This document shows, one piece after another, positions 46,775 through 56,066 of a DNA stretch of 64,000 nt. This DNA is from Nemertoderma westbladi. Its lineage: Eukaryota > Xenacoelomorpha > Nemertodermatida > Nemertodermatidae. The translations under genes were made by a program, and so were the position numbers. Within the stretch, counting starts at the first letter, position 1. Every line of letters begins with the position of its first letter. The stretch lies in NCBI GenBank assembly GCA_032718475.1, contig JAUCBJ010007635.1, positions 119,926 through 183,925 on the forward strand, given 5' to 3'. The notes under the pieces are model-generated. The model was not told the DNA's origin. It did not search any database and saw only the letters and a program-made list of their open reading frames with translations.

Positions 46775-46921
46775 TGTTGTGAAGTTGGATGTAGGCTCAG
46801 GTCAGTATAATAAGGAATATATCAGTACCGGTAGGTAGGGTCATATATATATATATGTCGCACACACAATAGACAACCACCACCACCACACAATATACAA
46901 TAATACAGTATGAATATTACA
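46775..46921 (-). repeat. Gypsy 5' LTR (147 bp)
   Basis: Identical by eye to the LTR at 41699-41845; followed on the right by the AACAG target duplication. Confidence 0.95.
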
Positions 46922-46926
46922 AACAG

Positions 46927-47070
46927 CAGTTAAATTAACTGAGGAACATAGGTTACGTCAGCCGTTAAAATAATTGATGGACAAAGTTTAGTTAAGAGAT
47001 ATCGGTTACAGTAATTGGGAAAAAAAACTTAGCAGACAGCGGTTAAATTATATGAGGAACAATGGTTAGA
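46927..47070. repeat. Diverged right edge of the 35-bp satellite
   Basis: Four or so degraded monomers (GTTAAATTAACTGAGGAACA, AGCGGTTAAATTATATGAGG) continue the array past the Gypsy insertion, showing that the array edge lies here. Confidence 0.75.
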
Positions 47071-47785
47071 GCATCGAATCTTAGGAATTTAATTTTAAAA
47101 ATATTTACAATATAGCTTCATTAATTAAATTAATAAAGGCGTTCCTGGTTTGACTGGGCTGCATATTATTTCAACTATCCGGTAAAAGTGGCGGCCAGTG
47201 GTAAGATTAAACAAAGCTATGAAACTGAATCGACAAACGTTCCCTTAAATTTGCTCGAATCTTCAACGAAAATCTCGAAAACTTCTTAGTGCGGGGGAGA
47301 ATGAGTAAAAACAAATTATTAAAACTTTAACAAATTTATCTAAAGTAAAGCTTTTCGAAATAATTTTACGTCCTTTTATACAAATGTTCTTAATCAACTT
47401 CGTAATCAATCAGCTGTTTATAAAAATTTAAAAAACATAAAAACTCAATTTGTCGGTGGTACGAGCAATGCATTATAGGATGGATACTAATGTATTTCGT
47501 CGAATTTATAATTGACAATACGATGAATCAACACTTTACTCCATTCTTAAACAAACATTGCAAAACAATATTATAACACATAGAAAAACGGAATGCACAC
47601 AATATACTATCCAATAGGAAATCTAACATTATTATAACCACCAATAAAAATGCGCAACTAATTAATCAACATTTTACAATTTTAGAGACACATTTACAGA
47701 TATTGACATGTTCAATTAATATGAAATTACATGACTCTTCTAAGAAACTGCCTCAGCTTTGCCGGACATTAGTTTCGACTGCTAG
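47071..47785. other. AT-rich spacer
   Basis: No continuous coding frame; probably decayed repeat sequence. Confidence 0.35.
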
Positions 47786-47971
47786 GAACACGAATTGGAT
47801 AATCTTCTGGATTGTATACTTCAAGGAGGAAATAAAAGAGGTAAACAATATATAACTTTCCTGAAACACATCTTAAAGAACACCGGAAATTTAACAATAC
47901 AAAATGATATAAGTAATCTCATCGGTGATACGGATTTCTGGCGGCGCAATTTTATCGACAAGACAACATAA
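47786..47971 (+). other. Possible terminal exon or coding remnant
   Basis: After a potential acceptor (CGACTGCTAG) the frame reads 61 residues, EHELDNLLDCILQGGNKRGK through to DTDFWRRNFIDKTT, ending at TAA 47969. The composition is protein-like. The stop coincides with the first unit of the 33-bp minisatellite, so the true C terminus may have been displaced by the repeat. Family unknown. Confidence 0.35.
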
Positions 47972-48456
47972 CTTAAGGGGAATATAACGTCCCAGACAAC
48001 ATAACTTAAGGGGAATATAACGTCCCAGACAACATAACTTAAGGGGAATATAACGTCCCAGACAACATAACTTAAGGGGAATATAACGTCCCAGACAACA
48101 TAACTTAAGGGGAATATAACGTCCCAGACAACATAACTTAAGGGGAATATAACGTCCCAGACAACATAACTTAAGGGGAATATAACGTCCCAGACAACAT
48201 AACTTAAGGGGAATATAACGTCCCAGACAACATAACTTAAGGGGAATATAACGTCCCAGACAACATAACTTAAGGGGAATATAACGTCCCAGACAACATA
48301 ACTTAAGGGGAATATAACGTCCCAGACAACATAACTTAAGGGGAATATAACGTCCCAGACAACATAACTTAAGGGGAATATAACGTCCCAGACAACATAA
48401 CTTAAGGGGAATATAACGTCCCAGACAACATAACTTAAGGGGAATATAACGTCCCA
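47961..48456. repeat. 33-bp minisatellite, 15 copies
   Basis: Fifteen virtually identical units beginning CAACATAACTTAAGGGGAAT. As 33 is a multiple of three, one minus-strand frame stays open as an 11-residue repeat (GRYIPLKLCCL); this is a by-product of unit length. Confidence 0.97.
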
Positions 48457-48642
48457 GTTTCAAAAAATTAAAAAATTTTTTTTAATTGACTCGAAATAAA
48501 ATTTTTTCGTTGATTTTCATAATGAAAAACGTTTTGCAATAGCTTCTCTGGTTCTCAAGATATGAGGAGACCCTAACAACCTTCTAACACACAGCAGATT
48601 TTATAATTTTCTAGTGTAGATAATTACTCCTGTTACTACCGG

Positions 48643-48713
48643 TGGTTGACATAGCTCAGTTGGTAGAGCGTTGACTCTGTAAACTATAGTTTGTAAGATC
48701 AGATTCTTAGTAA
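48643..48713 (+). other. Degenerate tRNA-like sequence
   Basis: Contains TAGCTCAGTTGGTAGAGCG (good A box) and a weak B-box-like AGATCAGATTC about 40 bp later. The arms do not fold into a proper tRNA; probably a SINE head or tRNA pseudogene. Confidence 0.45.
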
Positions 48714-49888
48714 AGGAAAGGATATTTAAAATTTTGTAATAAATCTTATTTGATATTTTAAATGTACCGTCCACATATAGGAAAATATTTATATTTTTAA
48801 ATTTCCCACCAAATATATATAATAAATAAATGGGTTTTCTCAGTTTCACATTTTTTTCACATCAAACTTCAAAGGCTCCACTATTAGTGTAACAATTTAC
48901 TTGAAACTTAACCAATATGTTTAGAAATTTACGTGGGTCAATTAATACAAAAAATTTCATGTTAATAAAGGTAGGTTCTAGTTATCTACATTCAAATGTC
49001 ATAAAACACGTTTTTTTCGAAATTTTTTTTAAAAAATAAGTAAATTTTTAAAAAAAATCATTCAATGACATAGTTTGGTGTACATCTTGTTACGAAATGA
49101 CGCAGGTGTTACTCCGAACATATTTTTAAATATTCAACTCAAATGTGTTACCCGGTGCAGACAAGTATAATTTTTAATGTTTTTCGTTTAGATTAAAATT
49201 TCGCACCAAAAAATAAAATAAAAAAAATTTTTAATATCACAAACATTACGTTACCGAATTACACAAAAAGACTAGCCTTTTTTTGATTTTTTTTTAAGTA
49301 AAAGTTCTGCAAATTATTAAATTAGTTTTTAATTTTAACTAAACAAATTGCACATAAGTAAAAAAAATAATAATTACAAACCATATCGTTACGGAATTTC
49401 GTGCGAATTTGCGAAGTAATTGAACTAGGATAATTGTTTTTGTTATATACATAGAACACCATGGCCGGAGTGTCATAATTAATTGACACGACCCCCTGCC
49501 AATTTTTTTACAAGTCTTAATGACATTGATTGAATTTTGAAAGAGAGAGGATTTCATTTCCGGAACACTTAGTGGGAGAGCCGACGTTTTTATTTTTGCT
49601 TTCAATCTTTACCTACAAGTGTTTAAAAAAAGAGTCGCCGGAGATATTGCACCAGTTACACTGCAGCTATTTCCCAACCAAATTCAAATGTTTTTACATC
49701 ATTAGAATCCTTGCACAAGCAGCATTAAATCAGCACCAACAAATCACTGTAAGGTTGAAGAATAACTGCGGTGGAACTGGTGCAATATGGGTCGCTTCAT
49801 TGAAGTACAACAATATATTCCGCACACATATTCTATACAAATGGTAATTTAATACAATAATTTTAATACCAACGTTTAAGGTTAATCT
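48714..49888. other. AT-rich intergenic DNA
   Basis: Very AT-rich to ~49430, then mixed sequence. No supported gene; the frames of 80-105 codons here show no recognisable pattern. Confidence 0.4.
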
Positions 49889-51858
49889 GTGTACCAGTCT
49901 AAACCAACACTACCATCTCGTATTATACCAGTCTACACCAACTCTAACGTCTCGCAGTGTACAAGTCTACACCAATATGAATGTATCGCATTGTACCAGT
50001 CTACACCAACACTAACATCAAGCTGTGTAGCAATATACACCAACAATAACGTCAAACATTGTGCCAGTCTACACCAAAACTAACATCTCGTATTGTTCCA
50101 GTCTACACCAACACCAACGTCTCGTTGTGTACAAGTCTACACCAATATTAATCTATCGCAGTGTACCAGTCTACACCAACACTAACGTCACGCAGTGTAG
50201 CAGTCTACACCAACACTAACGTCACGCAGTGTACCAGTCTACATCAACACTAACGTCTCGAAGTGTACCAGTCAACATCAACACTAAAGACTTGCAGTGT
50301 ACCAGTCTACACCAACACTAAGGTCTTGAAGTGTAACAGTCTACACCAACACTAACATCTCTCAGTGTACCAGTCTACACCAACACTAACGTCTCTCACT
50401 GTACCAGTCTACACCAACACTAACGTTTCGAAGTGTACAAGTCTACACTAACATTAACGTGTTGAACTGTACCAGTCTACATCAACATTAACGTCTCGTT
50501 GTGTACCAGTCTACGCCAACACTAAGGTCTTGAAGTGTACCAGTCTACACCAACACTAACGTCTCTCAGTGTACCAGTCTAAACCAACACTAACGTCTCT
50601 CAGTGTACCAGTCTAAACCAACACTAACGTCTCTCACTGTACCAGTCTACGCCAACGCTAAGGTCTTGAAGTGTACCAGTCTACACCAACACTAACGTCT
50701 CTCAGTGTACCAGTCTACACTAACACTAACGTCTCTCAGTGTACCAGTCTACACCAACACTAGTAACGTCTCTCACTGTACCAGTCTACACCAACACTAA
50801 CGTCTCGAAGCGTACCAGTCTACACCAACGCTAACGTCTTTCAGTGTACCAGTCTACACCAACAGTTACGTCTCGAAGTGTACCAGTCTACACCAACACT
50901 AACGTCTCTCAGTGTACCAGTCTACACCAACACAAACGTCTCTCAGTGTACCAGTCTACACCAACACTAACGTCTCTCAGTGTACCAGTCTACACCAACA
51001 GTTACGTCTCGAAGTGTACCAGTCTACACCAACACTAACGTCTCTCAGTGTACCAGTCTACACCAACACTAACGTCTCTCAGTGTACCACTCTACACCAA
51101 CACTAACGTCTCGAAGTGTACCAGTCTACAACAACACTAACGTCTCTCACTGTACCAGTCTACACCAACACTAACGTCTCTCAGTGTACCAGTCTACACC
51201 AACACAAACGTCTCTCAGTGTACCAGTCTACACCAACACTATCGTCTCTCACTGTACCAGTCTACACCAACACTAACGTCTCTCAGTGTACCAGTCTACA
51301 ACAACACTAACGTCTCTCACTGTACCAGTCTACACCAACACTAACGTCTCTCAGTGTACCAGTCTACACCAACACTAACGTCTCTCAGTGTACCAGTCTA
51401 CATCAACATTATCGTCTCGAAGTGTACCAGTCTACACCAACACTAACGTCTCTCACTGTACCAGTCTACACCAACACTAACGTCTCTCAGTGTACCAGTC
51501 TACATCAACATTAACGTCTCGAAGTGTACCAGTCTACACCAACACAAACGTCTCTCACTGTACCAGTCTACACTAACACTAAAGTCTCTCAGTGTACCAG
51601 TCTACACCAACACTAACGTCTCTCAGTGTACCAGTCTACATCAACATTAACGGCTCGAAGTGTACCAGTCTACACCAACACTAACGTCTCTCACTGTACC
51701 AGTCTACACCAACACTAACGTCTCTCAGTGTACCATTCTACATCAACATTAACGTCTCGAAGTGTACCAGTCTACACCAACACTAACGTCTCGAAGTGTA
51801 CCAGTCTACACCAACACTAACGTCTCTCACTGTACCAGTCTACACCAACACTAACGTT
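49889..51858. repeat. 34-bp minisatellite, ~58 copies
   Basis: Tandem units of the form GTGTACCAGTCTACACCAAC followed by ACTAACGTCTCTCA. Units with TCGAAGT or TCTCACT variants alternate irregularly; the left edge is more diverged. Since 34 is not a multiple of three, the open frames across it are incidental. Confidence 0.97.
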
Positions 51859-52183
51859 AAAGACTTTATAACAGACGTCTGCAACCCACTTACTATATTG
51901 GGTTTTACCTATTGCGGTTCAAGGTCAAACGCCAACCGGTAGACACGAATTAATTAAATTACTTCCGTCTGTGGACTCGCCTTATACCACATATGTCACA
52001 TATACACAGTAGTGGTGACATATGTTACATATGCACATGCACAATGGTAACCATAGTAAGTGGGCGGGGTGATACAATGATAATCATAATAAGTAGGCGG
52101 TGCAAGAGCCGTGCGGCAAATTCTTTAACATGGTAGACTATGGCAGATGCTGTTTCATTTAAGTTGTTTACCTTACTACTTAT
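51859..52183. other. Spacer
   Basis: No gene seen; contains short palindromes such as ACATATGTCACATAT. Confidence 0.4.
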
Positions 52184-52518
52184 ATTCACATATATCTCAA
52201 AAGTTAGGCGAGTACATAAATCATACACTACTCATACAAATAAATCTTACATACTTCAACATTTTCGCAACTGAACAGTGGACAGTCGTACATAAACTAT
52301 CTCGACAATAATGGTGGGAGGTAGGGGAGAGGGTGATAAATATTTATATAGTTTAACAAAAACATACTGACGAAGAAACAGACAAACCAAAATACTATCG
52401 TAATATCGACAAGATCATAATTTCCATAAAATTTCATGTCGATGATAAAAAAAAACAACTGTAAAATAATTTATTAATTTTTAAAACTTTTATTAATAAA
52501 ATTAACTAACATTCATTG
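52184..52518. repeat. Interspersed duplication, copy 2, left part
   Basis: Corresponds to 18619-18935 (shared AATAATGGTGGGAGGTAGGG and neighbours). It ends with the stop codon and last codons of the RPA-like exon, then CATTG and the BEL LTR. Confidence 0.85.
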
Positions 52519-53074
52519 TGTTAGCGAATCAATTCCGCCTCACCAAACCCCATAAAGTGAGCCATAAAGCAATATTGGGAGCACGAGGTTGATTACCAAT
52601 ATCAACCTCGTGTCACCCCAATAAAGGGAAGGAGAAACACACAATAGGGGTCAGGGGCCAAACCCCTAACCAAGAGAGAACAGCAAGGGCGAAGGGAAGC
52701 ACTTCAGAGGGGGGCAAAGGGTGCCAACAGGGGTATTAGCCAATGGGGGGACAGCATCGACTAAGTACTGTAACGGCCAAACCCGTGCAATATATATTAC
52801 CTGTACGGTAATCATTATAGTCAGTTTACTCAGTCAGCTATCCCAGTACAGTAAGGCAGTACGGTGACTGTTAAGACCGTCGTCGCCACCGTCACCATAT
52901 TACCGGTATATTAGCTTTATCTACTGTGCTATCTGTATCACTCATCATTTATTATCTCAACGTGTATCAGAGTTCGACAACAACACTAGAACAACTATTA
53001 CCTTTTCCATTCACACGGCGGGGACGCGTACGAAACACACCGGATAAACCGGGATCCTCTCGGATCCCGTCACA
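52519..53074 (+). repeat. BEL 5' LTR (556 bp)
   Basis: Starts TGTTAGCGAATC and ends CGGATCCCGTCACA. It contains AATAAA (~52620), an ATATATATTA box (~52790), a perfect GAGGTTGAT/ATCAACCTC hairpin, and a terminal GGGATCC/GGATCCC hairpin. Confidence 0.95.
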
Positions 53075-53193
53075 GTCTTAACATCTGAGAATTGCCTGAA
53101 CTGTAACTGCCCGTCACAGTCTTAACATACCAAAGGCCTACAGTCTTAACACTAGGCCTGCCGAGCTGTGACTGACGGCTACTAAAGACGAAG
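53075..53193 (+). other. BEL leader region
   Basis: No TGG-type primer-binding site is seen directly after the LTR. Instead CAGTCTTAACA recurs three times (near 53073, 53118 and 53141), and CCCGTCACAGTCTTAACAT at the LTR junction is repeated ~45 bp downstream, so the priming region may have been duplicated or altered. Confidence 0.5.
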
Positions 53194-54141
53194 ATGAGTC
53201 GAGAGAGAGGAACGACACCGCCGCGGACCCCGGACGACGATCTAACGATCCGCGAGGCCACGGCAAGACGATACGAACCCACGACGCCGGACGATGCTAC
53301 GCCGACCACGTCGACGCACGTTGACGCCACGTCGATAACGAGCGACCCGGCGAACCAAGATGTGGGGGGTCGTCTACAAAGAGAGATCGAGTCGAGAGGA
53401 GAGAAGAAAGACGAGTTGACACGGAAGGAGGGTCGATATGCCGATGTCGCCGGCCAGCCACAGGCCGAGGGCGACGGACGGCCCACCGGAACGGCAACGG
53501 TGGGGCCGACGGTACGACGCCGGACCCGGAGGGAGAGAGGAGATGTCGACGACAAGGACGTCGGGGTCGTCCGGCTCCGACGAGCCTACGCCGCGACCCG
53601 AGAGCAGCTGAAAGAGAGCAAGGAAGGGGCTGAGATAGACCAGGTGAAGTTGAGGAGACGACTAGGTGAGTCGAACAGATACTTTGATTACCTAGTGCGT
53701 TCTGGGCAGGGAGAACTGGCCGAGGAGAGAGCGAGAGGGGTTGCCTTCGAACTGTTTGGGCTATGGGAACGTAGGGGTATGGGGCCTGGTGTAGTGTACA
53801 TAGGGCCATACTTAGTCGATGCCAGGGAAGTTAAGTTAGTGGGTTGGGCGGGACCGCACGAGGGCGAATCCGAGGTTAGCTCCGAGGATTCGGTCTCGTC
53901 GGTCAGCGAGAACCCCGGAAAGCGGGGGAAAGTTAGTAGGACGGAGGGGCGGCGGAAGTCCGTCGCAACCGATAAGTCTGCTACATCCTCCGCAAAAGAA
54001 AGACGGGTGCGAGAGAGTGAACGCATGGCATATAAATTAAAAATGGAAGAATTAGAGTGGCGACTGAGGGGAAGGAAGGAGCGAGAGAGTGAGCGTGAGG
54101 CAAGAGAACAGAGCGTGCGGTACACGTACAGTACGACATAG
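53194..54141 (+). CDS. BEL element ORF1, charged, unrecognised
   Basis: 315 residues beginning MSRERGTTPPRTPDDD. It is rich in Arg, Glu, Asp and Thr with little hydrophobic core apart from ~165-220 (YFDYLVRSGQGEL, GVVYIGPYLVD). The C terminus is a basic/acidic helix (KMEELEWRLRGRKERESERE). It overlaps the next frame, which is +1 relative to it, so translation may continue by +1 frameshift or a base may have been lost or gained. BEL elements normally begin directly with Gag, so this upstream frame is unusual. No named domain recognised. Confidence 0.6.
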   Translation: MSRERGTTPPRTPDDDLTIREATARRYEPTTPDDATPTTSTHVDATSITSDPANQDVGGRLQREIESRGEKKDELTRKEGRYADVAGQPQAEGDGRPTGTATVGPTVRRRTRRERGDVDDKDVGVVRLRRAYAATREQLKESKEGAEIDQVKLRRRLGESNRYFDYLVRSGQGELAEERARGVAFELFGLWERRGMGPGVVYIGPYLVDAREVKLVGWAGPHEGESEVSSEDSVSSVSENPGKRGKVSRTEGRRKSVATDKSATSSAKERRVRESERMAYKLKMEELEWRLRGRKERESEREAREQSVRYTYSTT

Positions 54142-55999
54142 TAGCCGTACGGGCGAGGGGGGTAGTAGTAGTGCGTTAGGAAATATTGGTATTAATAGTA
54201 CCGTAGTAAATAACCCTAATCCCTTTATTACAGGAAATATTTTACCCGGTAGTAGTAATTTAAGTTTAAATTCAAATAATAATATTAATTCAAATATTCA
54301 GAATAATCAAAATAATTCAAATAATTCGAATAGCAATTTAAATTTTGAAAATAATAATAATTCTAACTTAAATAATTTAAATAATAATCCCGTTTCAAAT
54401 TCTAATAATTTAATTGATTTAACAAATAATATTGGGAATGGTGCTATTAATGTGAACGCGTCAGACGTGTATAGCCCGGCAGACGGCGGCCTGGTAGGCC
54501 ACGTAGTTAGTAGGCAGGAAGTGGCGCGGTTGAGCCAACCCGAGGTGGGCCTGGTAGGCCACGCAGTAGTAGAGAGAGAGGCGGGGGTGAATAGACCCGG
54601 CCGCAGTAGAGACAGTGTGTCGACTAGAGAGGGGTGTAGAGACGAAGTAAGAGATAGTGAAGTTAGATGTGGCGGGTGGGGGGGGGGGGCTACGGGCGCC
54701 CCACCACATGAGATTAGCGGCGAGAGAGGGGGGGCAGAGAATGCCCCACAAGAGGGGTGTAGAAGTGTAGTAAGAGGTAGTGAAGTTAGAAGTGGCGGGT
54801 GGGGGGGGGCTACGGGCGCCCCACCACAGAAGATTAGTGGCGAGAGAAAGGGGGTAGAGAGTGTCCGACAAGAGGGACGCAGAAGTGTAGTAAGAGATAG
54901 TGAAGTTAGAAGTAGCGGGTGGGGGGGGGGGGCTACGGGCACCCCACCGCGAGGGATTAGTAGCGAGAGAGGGGGGGCAGGGAGTGTCCCACAGGCGTCG
55001 GCGGATAATGCGCGGGCCGAATTAGGTAAACCGCAACACCCGGCGACGGAGAGTAATAGGGGGATTGCGAGTATCCCCAGCGGCGTGCGATCGAGCAGAG
55101 AGAGACAGGTTGACGTCGCGAGAGGGCGGGCGACGGAACGTCGAGCCCAGTCAGAAGAGAGAAGATTAGTAGAGTTTAATAGAGAGGTCGAAGATAGAAG
55201 AAGATTAGTAGAGTTTAACCGAGAGGTCGAAGAGAGAAGAAAGGAAGATAATAGAAGAGTCGTTGCTAGGAGCAACCGGAGAGCGAGGACGGATAGCGAG
55301 CCGTCGATAGTAGAGATGGAGGTAGGGAGTCAGTGGGGTCGAACTTCGGGAGATTGCCGTCGCCCCGGAGAAACGCACCGCACACCAAGAGAGGGGTACA
55401 GGACGTACCGATACGAAGACGAGAGCAGGATAGGGGATCGAAGGGAAGCTTCCCGACGGGATATAGCTGCCGATCGAGAGTACGGTAGTCGCGGGGAGAT
55501 TCGAGATTCGCGAAGAATAAACTTCGATTCGGAAGGGCACATGCAGACTGCAGGACATACTGTAGGCCTTACTGCACATACTATTATAGGCCATGCTGGG
55601 AGAGATAGAGTAGGCGATAGGGTAGCGCGGACGACGGGATTAAACCCGGAAGTCGCGGAGTACATACCGGTAGGTAGGCAAGAAGTGAATAGGCCTATAT
55701 CGGTACCGGTACAGCAGCATGACTATAATTTCCAGGGACATAACATATATCCAGGGGAGGGGGGAATTATTGCAGATAGATGTATGGGCCCCAATATATT
55801 AACATCAACCCCAGTACCAAACATACCGGTGGGAGGGGGACAGGGTGACATTCCCCCATCACAATATCAACAATATACCCCAATAGGAGCGAGAACATCG
55901 AACCCCTTGGACGAGAACAGATCATGCGACACGGAAATATGGAGGGGGCCGTTACCCCCAATGATATATCCGACGCAACAAGCAAAGTCACACAGATAG
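54089..55999 (+). CDS. BEL element ORF2, low-complexity, unrecognised
   Basis: An open frame of up to 636 residues with no clear ATG at its left edge (the first possible codon is GTG), so it probably extends ORF1 by frameshift. It starts with an Asn/Ser-rich stretch (~50-115). It then has three ~40-residue repeats encoded by 54629-54990, each with a poly-G run coding GWGGGATGAPP. An Arg/Glu-rich region (RLVEFNREVEERRKE) and a mixed tail follow. Almost all is predicted to be disordered. It ends at 55999, overlapping the Gag frame, which is open from 55965 and again +1. Long G runs make sequencing indels a live alternative explanation. Confidence 0.55.
   Translation: MSVRQENRACGTRTVRHSSRTGEGGSSSALGNIGINSTVVNNPNPFITGNILPGSSNLSLNSNNNINSNIQNNQNNSNNSNSNLNFENNNNSNLNNLNNNPVSNSNNLIDLTNNIGNGAINVNASDVYSPADGGLVGHVVSRQEVARLSQPEVGLVGHAVVEREAGVNRPGRSRDSVSTREGCRDEVRDSEVRCGGWGGGATGAPPHEISGERGGAENAPQEGCRSVVRGSEVRSGGWGGATGAPPQKISGERKGVESVRQEGRRSVVRDSEVRSSGWGGGATGTPPRGISSERGGAGSVPQASADNARAELGKPQHPATESNRGIASIPSGVRSSRERQVDVARGRATERRAQSEERRLVEFNREVEDRRRLVEFNREVEERRKEDNRRVVARSNRRARTDSEPSIVEMEVGSQWGRTSGDCRRPGETHRTPREGYRTYRYEDESRIGDRREASRRDIAADREYGSRGEIRDSRRINFDSEGHMQTAGHTVGLTAHTIIGHAGRDRVGDRVARTTGLNPEVAEYIPVGRQEVNRPISVPVQQHDYNFQGHNIYPGEGGIIADRCMGPNILTSTPVPNIPVGGGQGDIPPSQYQQYTPIGARTSNPLDENRSCDTEIWRGPLPPMIYPTQQAKSHR
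54629..54990 (+). repeat. ~121-bp coding tandem repeat, three units
   Basis: Units start at about 54629, 54751 and 54871, each with GGCGGGTGGGGGGGG-type G runs and GGGCGCCCCACCACA-type segments. The units differ by several bases and in G-run length. Confidence 0.8.
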
Positions 56000-56066
56000 G
56001 ACGGACGGACCGTACCCAACAGGAGAAACTATACAACATCCATCGAACCCATTAGAAGCGCAAGCG

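Larger units (their letters stand above)
41699..46921 (-). mobile_element. Ty3/Gypsy LTR retrotransposon, complete
   Basis: Bounded by two 147-bp LTRs that look identical and flanked by the 5-bp duplication AACAG (41694-41698 and 46922-46926) within satellite monomers. It has a single Gag-Pol frame, a primer-binding site and a short purine tract. Identical LTRs and an intact frame imply a very recent insertion. The single ORF, short LTRs and apparent tRNA-Ser primer suggest the mag/SURL-like side of the family, but that is inference. Confidence 0.95.

Noticed and set aside
47891-48463. Minus-strand 190-codon frame of perfect 11-residue repeats
   Set aside because: It is the translation of a 33-bp minisatellite; absence of stops follows from unit length, not from coding.
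49530-49847. 105-codon plus-strand frame
   Set aside because: No family signal or codon bias distinguishable from background; overlaps an equally open opposite-strand frame.
49889-51858. Short MYQSTPT-type frames across the 34-bp array
   Set aside because: 34 bp cycles through three frames; the peptides simply reflect the repeat.
21467-51858. Common origin of the 35-bp and 34-bp arrays through the shared ACACTAAC phrase
   Set aside because: Only this short phrase is shared; the remaining ~26 bp of the units do not align.
53070-55665. Several 100-320 codon minus-strand frames opposite BEL ORF1/ORF2
   Set aside because: Low-complexity shadows of the plus-strand Arg/Gly-rich coding sequence.
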